From contig JABANP010000272.1 in NCBI GenBank assembly GCA_013115135.1, positions 1 to 64,000 on the forward strand: 64,000 nucleotides of DNA. Reading direction: 5' to 3'. The stretch is from Perkinsus olseni. Its lineage: Eukaryota; Perkinsozoa; Perkinsida; Perkinsidae. Of the stretch, positions 32,889-46,300 are shown in pieces. The notes under the pieces were generated by a model that saw only the letters and a list, made by a program, of their open reading frames with translations, searched no databases and was not told the DNA's origin. The position numbers were made by a program, and so were the translations under genes. Positions within the stretch are counted from its first letter, which is position 1. The number at the start of each line of letters is the position of its first letter.

Positions 32889-33225
32889 TGCGCGTGGTTA
32901 GTGGGGACAATGCAGGAAATCTCGAAAATAGTCGTAATAGTCGTCGCAACGTAGTCCTCGGTGGTTCCATGGTTAGTCTCCCACTTCCGCGGAGGGGGAT
33001 GGACAACCCAACACTCTTGGAATAGTGATATCATATCAATAATCTAGTGATAGTAGGCAGTCATAGTGAGGGCAGATCGAAGGGGTAACATAAAGGGCAA
33101 TTACGACAAATCACAACAGTAGTTTTGGGTAGTTCGACTAGTCGTATCCAACCGTTTCAGATGGGACACAATGGCGAGCGCTTTGAGATGTTGGTGTAGT
33201 GCACTCGCGCTCGGTGGAGCGCGCA
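32889..33225 (-). repeat. 5' LTR of element B
   Basis: 337 bp, the partner of 19605-19941. Confidence 0.85.
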
Positions 33226-33799
33226 ACGGTGACAATTCTGCGAGGTTTGTCACTTGTGGACCAGCAGAAGAGAAGAAGAACTTCACAGCGAAGAGTGAGA
33301 ATGCATTCTTCTCACATTTGCGTAGAGGGGTTGGACGGCCGAGTGTGGAGTCTGGCGGCCGTCTTTCGTGAGGGGGCTCTTCGTCGGTTAGAGGGTTGAG
33401 CTCCAAATGTAGTTTAGAGTTAAAGCCATGGACTCTGAGACCTTGGCGGCATCAATTTCGTTTCTAGGCTAGGAGTCATTCATGCCACCTTACGCTTCGA
33501 AGTTCGCTGTTCGGGTGGGTTTGCTGCGACGATTCCAATATTAGACCAACGACTAACACAAGCCGCATGTGGATGCGTCGTTGTGAGCCTCGCGAGGATT
33601 CCTCTCTACATGAACGTGGCTACGTCGGGCAAGATTGTCGCTGCTACCTCTTTTGACAAAGCTGCATAATAATGCTAAGTTGTGTTTGAAAGTGAATTCA
33701 CTATGAATGGGTATGTGGACGAGTTTCACCGGCGCCTCGGTGGCGTCTCTAGTCGGGGAGATCCGAAATTAAGAAGCAAACGTGACGAATATCTTTCCA
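33226..33799. other. Spacer between element B and CFAP251
   Basis: No gene or repeat recognised. It presumably holds the promoter and 5' UTR of the plus-strand gene. Confidence 0.4.
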
Positions 33800-36700
33800 A
33801 TGGACACCACGTCGAAGTCCTCCATTTCCGCGAATGCTCTGACGCTGGAGTGGAGCCTCGGTGGGTGTCACACTATTGCTCATCGCCCCCCATCACCAAC
33901 GGCTTTTCCAGGCCTCAACAGAGAGCTCAGTGGCTCGGTTCATAATCTGGAGATTGCTGGGGAGGACGGAACCGAGCTGTTCTACACTACTGCCAACTGC
34001 GGAGTCATTTACAACTACACCACGGGGCAGCAGCAGCTCTTACAGGTTTGAGCCAGACTGGGACTCCCAGTTGAACCCGGCCAGTTCCCGCAGAATTAGG
34101 GGGTGTTCTTCGAGTAGTAGTACCAAAGCTCAACCGTGAATTATCCAATCACTCTGATGCACGCTAGCATTTCCTAAAAAGTCCTTGAACGCTCCCAAGG
34201 CGACAGGTCCGTCCAGAGCGTTGCCGAACTCAGGGCCACGTTAACGGGATTACGTCAACCGCACTGAGCCGCGATCGACGGTGGTTGGTGACCGCGGACG
34301 CTGGGAAGCAAAGCCTCCTCGTAGTTTGGAACAGGTGGCTCATCCGTGACAATCACCGTTCCCGAGACTAAGCATTCAGGCACACGGCTGCGCCGGTACG
34401 CACGATCGTCGACCCTCACCCGTATGGGGTAGTGGCCTGCGACATCACACCTGACGGGAAGTTCATCGTGACTGTGTCCGCGACGGTAGGGGAAGGGGCG
34501 GGAGTCCCCATACCCGAGTGTGGGTCTCAGGCTCCAGTAAAGGCGGACGGCGAGGGAGATGATGACGAGGGTAGTTCAGCTATCGCTCTCGAGACTTCGA
34601 ACCCAAAAGCCTCTCTTCCATAGATCCTGGGAAGGACAATGCCCAGGCCATAGCCGTCTGGAACTGGACAGATGCCGAACGGCTCCAGCCGATCTTCATT
34701 GGTCGAGTAGGATACTCAGAAACTTCCGCCTCGCGATGCTGACATCCCCGATTGGCGATTCAGATAGATGACAACGACTTGCAAACGACGGTTACATTCA
34801 ATCAGTGGGACGTGACGGAGATCGCAACGAATGGGAAAAGGCGCGCTTTCTTCTGGCGGTGGGACAGGGACGCAGCCACGAAGCGGCCCACCTCTCCTAG
34901 CAAGGTGAAGTTCATATCCTCCAGTATTCTGTTCGACACAACTGGCAGATATATTCCGCTCCGAAGGAGCTCCCACCAGTCCCCATGCGGTTCTACTGCC
35001 CGGTGCTGTGTCCTAAGGATCTGAGTCAGCGTGTCGGCGACTTCACTATGACTGTCTTCATGCCCAACACCTCCCAGGTGACGACGACCGATCCACTTTA
35101 AGAACTGCACGCCCAGTAGGTCGCCACCGGTACCGTGGACGGAGATGTCCTCATCTGGGACTACTCTCTCATCTCTGACGCCGGCCAGTCGATTTCGCGC
35201 CAGAGGAGGGCCGTAAAGATTATACGGCTCACCCCGGACACCAGCTTGAACGTCCTCAAGGTACCACTACGTTTTTCACGGACATTGCTGCCCATTATAT
35301 ACCCAGGTACAGCAAGAGTTTGTCGTTGTTGGCTCGGCTGATGGTGCCGTGAGATTTTACGATTTTGGGTTCAAAATTCAAGTAGGGAATTATAATCAGT
35401 ATCACAGCTCTAGGAGCTACTCCGTCACCCACAGGCGTGGTTCGAGGATTTGTCGGCCGGAGCAATCAAGAGCATCTCCTTCCGAGCAACTAAGGTCACC
35501 TCGCCGCTGCTGGCTCCCAACAGGGTTTCCTCGTGTCAACTTCCTCAGGCAGAGGTGATGAGTGGCACCAAGGGGAATGCGTCAAGGAGATCCAAATCAC
35601 CTTCGAAGAGTCCGGGTAAGAGGAAACTTGAGAGTGTCGAAAATTTTGGGACTCCAGACTGTTTAGGCGGCGGCTCTACGACCGGAGACGCGTCGACCCA
35701 ACAAAGCTTCCATTGCGAGCCCTTCATGGTCACTACAGCATCAGCACTTGTCGTTTACGTCCAGTCCGAAGCCTTCTACGAGCTCAAAGCTGCTGACCGT
35801 CAAGGCCACCTGATACTGCAGGGTGAAATTCGATGAGCAGCAGCAGCCGCCGCCGCCGCCTGATCTTCCGTCCATCAGGGCTTGATTCCGCAGTGCACGG
35901 GCTAGACTGCCATCCGAGGTCGCCACTGGTAGCAATATGCGGCTACAGTGGCTTCTTGCAAGTTTGAGATTATAACACGAAGAAGCTGAGTTGCGTGAAG
36001 ATCTTCGAGAAGCTGGTGAGTCGACGCTCACTGCTCGGCGGCAGCTTCTCCATCCGAGCACTCTTCCTCAGGTGCCGCATATCCTCAAGTTCAGCCCCAA
36101 TGGGGAGTATCTTTTGGTCGGATTCACTAACGGTCACTGCAAAATTCTGTGCACTTCTGATTTGTCCGAAGTGATGATGCTGCTCCGTATGAGTCTCTCC
36201 TCACGAGTGGCAGTGCTTCACAATGACGGATTCCCCGTCGCCTATCGCCGCTCGCCACCGTATCTGCGGTTCTCCTGAAGCACAACGCGTAGTCCTGTGT
36301 GCTGCGCCGTTTTGAATCTTACCCTGTAGGAAGAGTTAGGCACTTAGCTGACTGTAACCACTTCGGCCGTACTCTGTGCTTACCATAGATTAGTTACTTC
36401 CTGGTATAGTTATGCTGCTGTGTCGATACATATGTATTTTTCTCAGCTCGCCAGCTTCAGAGATTCCCAGGAGTCCGCGCGTCACCTTGCCTTCGCCCAT
36501 GACTCAGCCTATTGTGCCACCGCTCATTCGGACTACTGCGTCTACCTCTACAAGCTCTCCACCCAACAGTCTACCTCAACTGCCGAGTGGCTCTTCGGAG
36601 GTGCCAGCGATGGTGAGCCACAGGCACACGGATATCATTCGGATGTAGGTAAGCACCGTTCGCACTATCGCACCATCGTCGGGCTTATGTTTTCTGGGCC

Positions 36701-38990
36701 CGAAGCTGGACCGGAGTCGAAGTTGTTCTCAATCGGCCAGGATGGACGGTGAGCAGTTGGACAGCAGTGGGGCTGCCGAAGGGAACTATCGTCGCTGCAC
36801 CAGTTATCGGACTTAAGCTTTTCCTTTGCCTCCGAAGAGAGCCGATCGACCGGCCCGGTTTTTCAGACCATCTGGTTCAACTCAGGTTGGTCGAGTACAG
36901 CGTCAGACACAGCTCGGACACTAAAGGGCTGTTCATAACAAGCGCTTGGACCATTTCACAGGAGGTGATTCGGATAGGGGGGCCGATCATCAACATAGTG
37001 TATAGATTGGTATCAGGCACACCCTGTCGGGGCTATGTGGTTCCCCTTCGGTTTTAGAGGTGACCATAGTAAGATTCTAATATCCGATGACCACTTCAAG
37101 CTCAAAGTCTGGAATACAGTCGATGGCAACTGCAGGTGGGTCGATGGCTACTGCGGGAACGCTCACTTGAAGAATGTTGTCAGGTCAACTACGCTAGCAC
37201 CGACCTTTGGTGGGCCGCTGGATAAACTATTGCCTCTCCGCAGGGCGGACTGTGGGTGTCTCCGAAGCTGACCCTGAGTAGCCTGCTTTCCTATCAGACA
37301 ACGAACTTGCCGGACAAGCGTCAGAGGCAGTCGTGGCCGAGGACCACACAGTGACCGCGGAGTCTGACCAGGCTCTGCAGCTGCTCAACCCACCTTACGA
37401 CGACGGGCAGTTTCTGGTCTATGCTACCAGCGAACGTGTGAGATGAGACAGGGAACGTTGGTGTATGGTGAGGAGTACATCAGATGCTTGGAATCATCCA
37501 ACTACCTTTGGATGGCAACCCGGCCAAACAGATGTTCCTGGTTGCGCATCCCGGCCGTGTCGCTGCCATCGCGACCAGTCATGAGGTGGCAACAAGCGTC
37601 TTGTGAATCACACGGTGTTTTGTGGGAATGATTTGACTGACTCTCAGGGCAAGTACGTCTTCACCGTCGGCGGGGCCGATCTAACTCTGAACCAGTGGGC
37701 AGTTAATACCGAGTCTGTGGCAGCCGTCTCGAGCTTAGCGAAGGTACACAGAGCACACTCCAGAACCGCCCACTGCTTTCTTCAGGCAGCCGACTTCGAT
37801 GGAATTGAGTCTTACATTACCATGATTGAGGGGGGCAGAGAGGGGGAGCTGCTCCACGATATGAAACAGTTCTTCTATCACAGTCAACTACGGAGTCAAG
37901 GTCGGTTTGGTAAAGCGGTGGGGGGTAGGCCCTTCCGATGGCAGGCGAGAAGACGACACGCGCGAGAAAGCTGGATGGGACCATCCCTGTGGCGGAAATA
38001 CCCAACATGATGTGTGCCTTGGGGTGAGGTCTCGAGTTCGATCCTCGCAGGCTGCAATGGTCAATTCTCAGATTCTTTCCCAGCCAGCTGGAAGTGCAGA
38101 ACATGTTGGCTGAAGTTCGGTACTCGAGGTTCTTCGAGACCGGTCGATATGTGGAGAAGGTCACCTTCGAGGAATTTGTAGGTTTGAGTGTATGGAGGTT
38201 CTCTATTGCAGAAAGAGGAGCGCCCTTAGACTTGGCTCCGCAGCGACCCGGGGTTGGTATCGAATCGATACAACCCCGGTGATCGGGGTTGATAGAGTAA
38301 TCGGTACAGAGTAATCGATACTATCGATTACGTGACACAATTCGCGCGATTTTTCTACATTCGTCGGTCACCTGAATCTGCATTGTCGGGATGCCCTGTG
38401 AATCAGGTGAGATTGTATATAAATCACAGACCAACATTCGGCACGGACGGGCGTGACGTCGTTGATGCTCTCCTCACCCTGATGGGAGACGAGGACGGGG
38501 TGAGCTCCTGACTGCGTGGCCTTCGGAGTTGGTAGACAGTCTGGAGGTCAGGGAGCCGGCAAGATTCCTCGCGAGCTGCTTGTGCAGAAACTCCTCAGGA
38601 CTGACGCTAAAGGTGCAGAGATCGGAGTAAGTACCGCACCACCACCGATAGACGTTCAGACTAGTGGTTATTCAGGTCCCTTCGCAGAATGACACCGATC
38701 CTGATGAACGCCTCAGCTACAAGGAGTTTGCACAATGTTTGAAGTCGCTAGTCCAAGACGAAGATGCGGCTATTGATGATGTCTTGGAAGATGCCATGGA
38801 CCCAATGTCGCTTGCCAGGTCGGGAAGCCTTGCTGTTAGATTCTGGATAGGCTTTGCTTTGCTCTCAGAGATATCCTGGGCTTCGACGATGCATGCCTTT
38901 CTCTCGTGGAAGCCGATTGTATCGTGGATGCGACTGCAGGTTGGACTGGACGCGATAGCGTTCCTAGAAGTTGCCCCTCGATGCAGATGA
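33800..38990 (+). CDS. CFAP251: CFAP251 (WDR66), WD40 and EF-hand protein of the ciliary axoneme; many introns
   Basis: CFAP251 belongs to the calmodulin- and spoke-associated complex at the base of radial spoke 3 and helps control flagellar beating. Exon pieces in family order: ATG at 33800 (MDTTSKSSISANALTLEWSL), LFYTTANCGVIYNYTTGQQQLLQ, HPYGVVACDITPDGKFIVTVSA, then AIAVWNWTDAERLQPIFIG, TFNQWDVTEIATNGKRRAFFW, VDGDVLIWDYSLIS, DGAVRFYDFGFKIQ, FEDLSAGAIKSISFR, VHGLDCHPRSPLVAICGYSG, LKFSPNGEYLLVGFTNGH, FRDSQESARHLAFAHDSAY, VGKHRSHYRTIVGLMFSG, IQLPLDGNPAKQMFLVAHPG, and KYVFTVGGADLTLNQW. The C-terminal part has IESYITMIEGGREGELLHD, GTIPVAEIPNMMCALG and an EF-hand-like segment RLSYKEFAQCLKSL near 38720. 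Introns are short and were not all resolved; the end is approximate. Confidence 0.85.
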
Positions 38991-40387
38991 CGTAACGGTT
39001 CAAGGAGGCGAGAGCGAAGCTGCCGTTGCATGAACTCGTTTGTTGTTCACGGTCACTCTGTTGGAGGAAGCGCCTTGTTGAGCCACAGTTCCGTCGGGAG
39101 TTTTCGACCCCGCGCGAGGGGTAATGCATTATAGCATGAAAACTTGAAATGTTAGCACGAGTTCATTGAAGGTGAGTGACAGAGCACACCTCACTCTGTG
39201 AAGTGTCAGCTTTCGGTAAGAGAGAGTCTAAGCCAGGGTATGGACTTTTCGAGTCTCTGAGATGATGCTTGTGGTCGACACACTATGGGATGTGCTAGTG
39301 TTTCGTGGTCGTGCACAGCCCCCGCAGCTGTGGGAAGCGGATTCTACCGGGAGGAAAGAACATTGACGATGACCTCGCTCTGAGAGCAACGTTCTTTGGC
39401 TTGATGAACAGAGCCTATTTAACAGGCTGAACTTATCCCTCTCAGAAAGGTACATCAGTGCTAATCTAACTAAGCCGTACTGTCGGCGTTGGACTTCAAA
39501 CTCACACACGCTTCACTCCGTGCATCACTTAGACTAGGTAACTCAACCAGATCTATCTAATACAATGCCCAGGTCGCATCGTGATTCATAGTACACTAGC
39601 CGGTCACGACTCGCCATCTCTCTTCGTATATCCACTCGCTCTGAGCGAGGATACTCTCTCATTCATTTCGCTGATGAATCTTGCAGCTGCATCCTCATTC
39701 GCTAACCATTCTTGCAGCTAGTAATCCGGCACCGACCTCAATCAAATCACCAATTCAAATACAGTATGCGCCATCTATACCATTCAGAAGCCTATTTGGC
39801 GGATAAGGCCGTTGCCTATATGGGGGCCGAGGATTTCACGGTTGCGGGTTTAGACAGCGAATTGGCGGTAGGGTCGAGACGGGGGTATACAATGGGCGGA
39901 TAAAGAAGTCATTTTAGCGGCAGGCCTCGAATAAGGAATTCAATTCCGCGAGTAAGGCGCACAATTTCATGGTTAATTCAGAGGAATTAACCATGAAATT
40001 TCCAACTGCCCGGAGCCAGTCCGCGACGCGGACTAGCTCTATACGCACCGAGATGGAGTATTGTACGTACCCGACTAAAACGCCAGTGCCTTTGGAATTT
40101 CCCATATCTCGCCGCGCCGTGAAATATCAAGCCTGGCTATCTAGGGGCATTGGCTAGTGCGCGCCCCAAAGGGGCTAGGCGATACATATTAATCGAAAGC
40201 TCTACGCGCGCCCAAAGCGAGAACGGGAAGCATTGCATTTTCGCGTACGCTGTGTATTTTTGTATCGCCTTGAAGAGCTCGGCGTACGGGAGTCTGTGGT
40301 GTAGTCCACCAATATTACCCCGAGTAGTACTCACTGCACAACTCAAAGAACTCAGAATACTAATGAAAGTGCTGTCAGGAACATGGG
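38991..40387. other. Convergent intergenic region between CFAP251 and IFT140
   Basis: No coding stretch that I trust. It should contain both 3' UTRs. It includes a perfect 17-bp hairpin (39963-40000). Confidence 0.4.
39963..40000. repeat. Perfect 17-bp inverted repeat with 4-base loop
   Basis: The left arm AATTTCATGGTTAATTC (39963-39979) and its exact complement (39984-40000) are separated by AGAG. Confidence 0.9.
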
Positions 40388-43300
40388 TCATGAGACGCCG
40401 ATCTCTTCAACAATTTCGTCCTCAATAGGGTCATCCTCCACGTGTCTGAGATCCACACTCACACTCGGACATGAAACAACCGGAGCTCGGAAGCACGTGT
40501 GCGCAAATACTGCGCCCCTTCTCTCACGCGTCACTGGACTCTCTGGGCAAACCTCCGAAGCCAATCTCCTGCAGTAACTTGCGAGGAATGTAAACACCTT
40601 TTGAGCACAGAGATGTTCAGCTCGGGTAGAGATGTAGGGGCTCTACGACCCACTAGGAGTAATGCTTTGATGAATCATCCTCTTCACCACTTCAGCTGCA
40701 TCAGACGTCTGACCATTCGTGTGGAACAGCTGGGCCATGAATGCGTAGCTGAACACACTTGCGCAGTAGTAGTGAACGCGCAAGTCCACGTATTGGCCTC
40801 ATCACTCGGTCTGTTACCGCTAGTCATCCGTTTACCGTTCTATATCGAGCCTATCAGAAACTGTCTACGACGAAAGTGTTATGGTAAAATAATTCTATCT
40901 CTTCTTCCGCTGATGCCGAGCGATGTGCTGTTCGCCGACGGGGCACAAGATGAACTAACTCCCGCGTGAATTGACCTCCGCTGAGAGATGGCATGATGAC
41001 AATGCCGTATGCGTCCTGTCGCGGCCCCGCAGACTCGTCGTGCTTCCAATTGTTGCTCCCTTTCGAAGTCACACAGTCGACTCGACAGGCAGCGAACCAC
41101 TTACATATCCCCTGGTCGTAGAGGGCTGTCCTTGAGCTCGGAAGATTGTAACAGACTACCGCAGGCCACTAAGCTCGCTCTAGGGTCCGTATCGGCAGAC
41201 TTCTTGGCCTCTCCGAATTTACGAAGTACTTCTAGACCCGACTTCATAATGGAGCAGTCATGTGTCGGGGAGCCGTCGGGATCCTGACGTGGTCGTTATC
41301 TCTGCGGCCAATTCCGGTCTGACCTTATCGACGGCAGCCAAGGCCTCCTCGAGAGCTGCTATCGCTCCCTCCACGTCTTGGTGCTCATCAATCGCCCTGT
41401 GTGCTCGGGCCTGAACAGAGGTGCAGTTCAACCCCTCCGCGGGGAGAACGAGCCGGCACCTGCTGGAATCGCGAGAGCTGATCTGTAGCCTTGGCCCGGG
41501 TATAGAACGCTATGATATTCTTCTCGAGCTCTGGGTTGTTGAACCTAGAATGCAAACAGGGTGAGAATCGGCGGAACGTTAGGATTTCGAGCTCTATGCA
41601 GTGCCCACGATACTCACCAGTCTAGGCTCTGAAGGCTGTTGGCCGCCAGCACGTACACTTCCTTCGCTCTTGCAGTCTGGGCATAAAATATGATCTTCTC
41701 GGTGTCCCCCGATCGCAGCAGGGCCTTCATAGCCCGTATTTTATCCCCGGCTTGAGTAAACTTCTTGCATGCAAGAGCGTATAGGCCATGTTGCTTAGAC
41801 AGGTCCCCGATGGCAAGCAGGAGCTCTCTGTACTTGGGGTGGTCCCTGGCATTCCTAACCTCACGGATGGTCCCTCTAGGTCGCTTACCGATCCTTGGGC
41901 GTGAGCTTCTCTGCTAGCTCCTCTGTAATCGGCACATCATAGTCCTTGCACATCGCTACCGCGTTCTCCAATTGTTTGGAACTCGCCAGGAGCTGCACTG
42001 CCTTGTCGTAGTACCTCGGAGGTTATACATCGCAAAGCACATGTCGAACCCATAGGCTACTTCTGCTCTATCAACACCTTGGCGCACCTCTCCATCGTAG
42101 CTTGGTCAGTGGTCTCAGGGCTCAGATAATCAGCCTACACTCTACAAACTAAGGGTGGCCGTAGGAGATAAAACCATTAATTACCAGCTTCCGTAAAGCA
42201 TCATACTGCTGAGTGGCAAGGCATAGAGAGATCGCCTTATCCGTTTGACCAATCTTCTGATACAAGGCCGCTGCTCGTGCGTAGTCCCCCTTGGTCTCAT
42301 AGAACCTGCCCGAACTAACGCAATTACTTGACGCCTTACCGCGGTACCTAGCAGCCTGCATCGCACCGGCCGTGGCTGTCCCGCCAGCTCCTTCGTCCGA
42401 GTACACGGCTTGCATGCTCAGCTTTATCAACTAGCAGCGCACCATCGCTAGAGGTGTCCGAATGTTCTTCCATTACTTCAGCCTCCATATCGTAGGTCTG
42501 TGCCAACCTCAAAGCCGCACCAACACGACCAGAGTACGAATAGCCGTCCACAACTTCTTTCAGTAGCTTCCCTCTGCCTTCAACGCCTGACCTCGTTCGC
42601 CTCTCGAGGACCCACCCCTCCACGCTGCACTGACCTCCCGGCGCTGTACAGTAGTCTTGGAGGTACTTGGCATGCTGGTAGGTGGCGTTGCTGTCACCAC
42701 TATCCCGGCAGATCTTACGGGCACCATCCAAGTCCGACCTCGCCCACGATAGACGGACAAGCGCCGCCTGATCGAGAGCAGCGCTCTACAGTGCAAAGTG
42801 GTTCAACTAGTAGTTGCCCGGAGGCTCCGAATTCAGGATGCAGCGAAGGAGACCTACCCAGTCTTCGGCTTGGCGATAGTAGTCTTCTGCCTCTTTCCCC
42901 TTACCCGTGGACTCCAAATATTGACCGTACCTTCCTCAAGACCATTGACTTCGTCCGTCCGTGGTGATGCTACCATTTATAAAGGAATGGCTTCTGAACT
43001 CGCTGGACATAGTCTTTCAATGGTTGGAGGAGTCCAAAACGGAGGAACATTCTGGGAATCTGATCTGGCGATATGAAGACTTGCAACTCGCTGGAGGAGG
43101 GCGACCTCGCTGAGGCCAGCCGGGCCGGCCTTCTCATAGTTCTTCAGGGCTCCCTCGACGTCCCCTTTCGCCTCGAGGCTCTTGGCGCAGGCGAAGTGGG
43201 TGCTGGATAGATGCATTCGGTCGTGTACTTCGGCTACGGCAATTGCATCTGACCATCGGCCCAGCCTCTGGTACCTAGCAGTGACCCGTTACGGCTCGGA

Positions 43301-46300
43301 GAGCTCTCGTTGGGCCCTCTACAGCTTATTCAGTTTGAAGTAGTCGGAAGCCTGCCTGTAGAGCTCCTCAGCCTCCTCTATCATATCCAAATGCACGGCG
43401 ATAGCGGCGAGTTCCTCATCGTCTGTGGCGAAGTCGGCCTTGGCGTCACCGTCTCTCAGGACAAAACTAGCCCGCAGGGCGGCAGCAGGGGCACTGCTGA
43501 CCGGACCGCCGCCGCTGCCCTCTCCAGAGACCTGATTTCCAGGCACCACGCACTGACCTCGGTGAACGAAATCATCTCAGAGAAGATTCTCTCGAACGCA
43601 AGAGTGGAGCGGTGACGTACGACCCCACCTGGATCCGTCCGAGACATCTCCTGGCCACTTGCAGCTGTCGAGTCTTCACTGCCATCCTACACAGGTTCTC
43701 CCATACTGCTAGCGATTCTACTGCCCTAATAATTTAGCGAAGTCATCATCAATTGGGGATCGGTGCTCACGGTTACCTGACCGCCCGATAGGCCGCGTCA
43801 GCATTTCCCTTAGCCAGGTAGAATGAGAAGTCGATGAGGGCTTTCGCTGTCGATGCCCCCTGAGGCCCATCGCAGGCCGACTCCATACCAGCGAAGCTGC
43901 GCTGGCAGACCTACTACAGATCATCAAGGGGAAGATCATGACAACGACGTCGGCCGGCACGGTACCTTGCTGACGCTTCCAGCTGAGCTGTCATAGAAGT
44001 AGATGTAGGGCGTTGCGATCGCCACCGGTAGAGCTGCAGTGCCGGACGGTGTACGACATGGATGAGTGCCCTGCATGGTCACTGGAGAGCATGGTCGCTC
44101 TCGGCCACACGGGCTACCTTACTTGCATTACGATCTGACCAGATCCAGAGTCATCCAGAATGAAGATGAGGAGAGTGTTAATTCTGCTGATGCTGCTGCT
44201 ACTCTCGACGCCCTGTCGCCTTGTCGCCTTCGTGGGTGTGACTGCAGGGGCGCAACGGTTGGACACAATACCGGAATAACAGCTCGGTCCATTGACAGCA
44301 AAGTTTCCCCTATTCTGCTCTCTCGGGCGCCCACTCAAGTTTGGCCAGGCAGGCCTCTTCAGGCAGACATTTCCTCGCTTAGAACTACAGAATGATCCCA
44401 GCGAGCTACTGGTAGTAGCCCTAGACAGAAAAGTCCAACTTCTACGATTTCGAGCGACCGACTGACTGAAGATGGGGAGGAGCTATACCTACCATCACGG
44501 CCTTCGCACGCCATGACTCGAGGATCTCGATGGTCCCAAGTATGAGTCACTGGGCTGTAGAGGACATCAGAGGCCTTGCAGTATTTAAACGCCAGCAAGT
44601 CATTGACAATGTCATAGAAGACAATACGGGCATCAATCTGATGCCTGACCGCCGTACCGCCGCCTCCGCCGTCACCGGCCTTCTTTTCATGCCGGGACAT
44701 GAGGATTGAGGCACGGGTACCTGGGGAGAGTGCTGTGGAGGAGGATACAGGAGGGACAAAGGGTCGGAGCGCGGAGATTGGCCCAAAATCGGAGAGGACA
44801 AAGGAGAGAGCAGTGGCCTGGGACACACGTCGCTGGACAGATTCAACCCTACGTACCGTTGCAGTTAGCCGCCACTGACTCGACAATTCCGACCTCTTCT
44901 CCACTCTCTTTATCAATTATGTTGATCCTTCTTGGCGCCCCAACCGGTTTGGGCTGAGCTGTAGCTGCTCCCCGTCCCAATTCCCAAACTGAGGGGAAGG
45001 CCATAGCACAACTAGTTCGCTGACGACAGCAGCTGAGCCAATGACGGCGGGAGGGATCTAATCGCTACCACCTCTGATAATGTTAGTAGATGATACGACA
45101 ACAAGAAGGCCGGAAGCACTGCAGGCCAGGGCTCGAGGAGCACCATCGGTACTCTCTATGTAGGGCACCTAGGAGGGTATGCCTGCTCACAATAACGCTG
45201 GAAGTAGCCGGCAAACCTCTTTCTTTTGGGCACCACTCCCATTAAGGAATGTGAGGCGTCGCGGGTAGGCTACGACCACAGTGAGGTCCGCCAGGGCCGG
45301 CCTGTTCGCCTCATCGTCAACCTCGTGGCACTGCATAGGATGGGTCGCCCTGATGCTTATGAGGTGACTCACCCAAGCAGTTGCTGCGACAAGCGGAGAG
45401 GCTGATATTCTTGTCACGACCTTTGCCTTCTCCACGCCAGTGGCGATGAAGACGAACACTGTATCGTGCGACCAGCAGACAAGGAAGGCCTTCAAGAGTA
45501 CAGCTCCCTGGAGGACCCAAGGTGACCAACTTCCACAGTTGATGCGGTCTAGGAAGCACCTTCAGGTGGATCCTCTCACTGCCATCCCCGCTGCACTGGA
45601 CACCCCTGCGAGTGCCGTGGTCACCGTCCATAACAGCCAATCTGTCAGCGGCGGTTTGCACTGCGATCTTGGGGAGGCAGGACGACCAGCAGATGCTGTT
45701 CTCGATAACCAACCACGGGCACAGTAGTCGGCCTCCTGGGAAGGAACCGCAGTCTTCCCGGTATGGCCGCCTTCAATGGAAGGCTCTTTTCTCAACGACC
45801 AAAGAGGCATACTTAGGAGGCTCCTTACCTGTCGAGCCAGATACTCCGGCGGCAAGAACAGTAGCGTCCCTCCGACAACACCATGATACATCATCAATCG
45901 AGTTCCCTCCGGGAACCTGTGGGACTAGCCATAAGGACCAGCATCACTCGACATGAGCACCTCAACGAGCGGTAGGAGCTCCCAGCTGGCATCAGTAGCA
46001 TCTCTACTGTCGTCCTCGAGGCATCTCCATCGTACTACGTGACCCTTGGCAGTCCCACAGGCGATAACCATCCGATTCTGATTGGGAGAGAGAGTTCTCG
46101 GGCGCGTAGAGGGCACCTCACTGGATCGTATGCGACGCTGACTGCGACGTCCTTGCTGAGCTTAGCCCCTTGTTCGCTTCCGTCCTGCAAGGCCATTAGG
46201 TAGTGAGCCTGGGGGAGGAGGCCCGGTGGAGGGTACAGGTAAGTCGCCACCCCACTTGCTCCTCCTCATGGCCGCCCTTACTACGGCTTGGACTGAGCTT

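Larger units (their letters stand above)
19605..33225 (-). mobile_element. LTR retrotransposon B, 13.6 kb, BEL/Pao-like
   Basis: Two 337-bp repeats with TGCGCG...CGCGCA ends bound it (19605-19941 and 32889-33225); they differ at roughly a dozen or more sites, so B is older than C. Flanks acag and acgg would be a 4-bp duplication with one mismatch. On the minus strand the order is 5' LTR, long repeat-bearing leader, gag, three zinc knuckles, retropepsin, reverse transcriptase, RNase H, integrase, two extra frames, 3' LTR. Two hAT-like transposons sit in gag; without them the element is about 11.6 kb. Its own DNA is strikingly rich in TAGT on the plus strand, including LTRs and leader; the inserted transposons are not. 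Confidence 0.9.

Noticed and set aside
38010..38060. tRNA gene with B box gagttcgatcctc
   Set aside because: It lies in an intron region of CFAP251, and no A box or pairing acceptor stem is found upstream.
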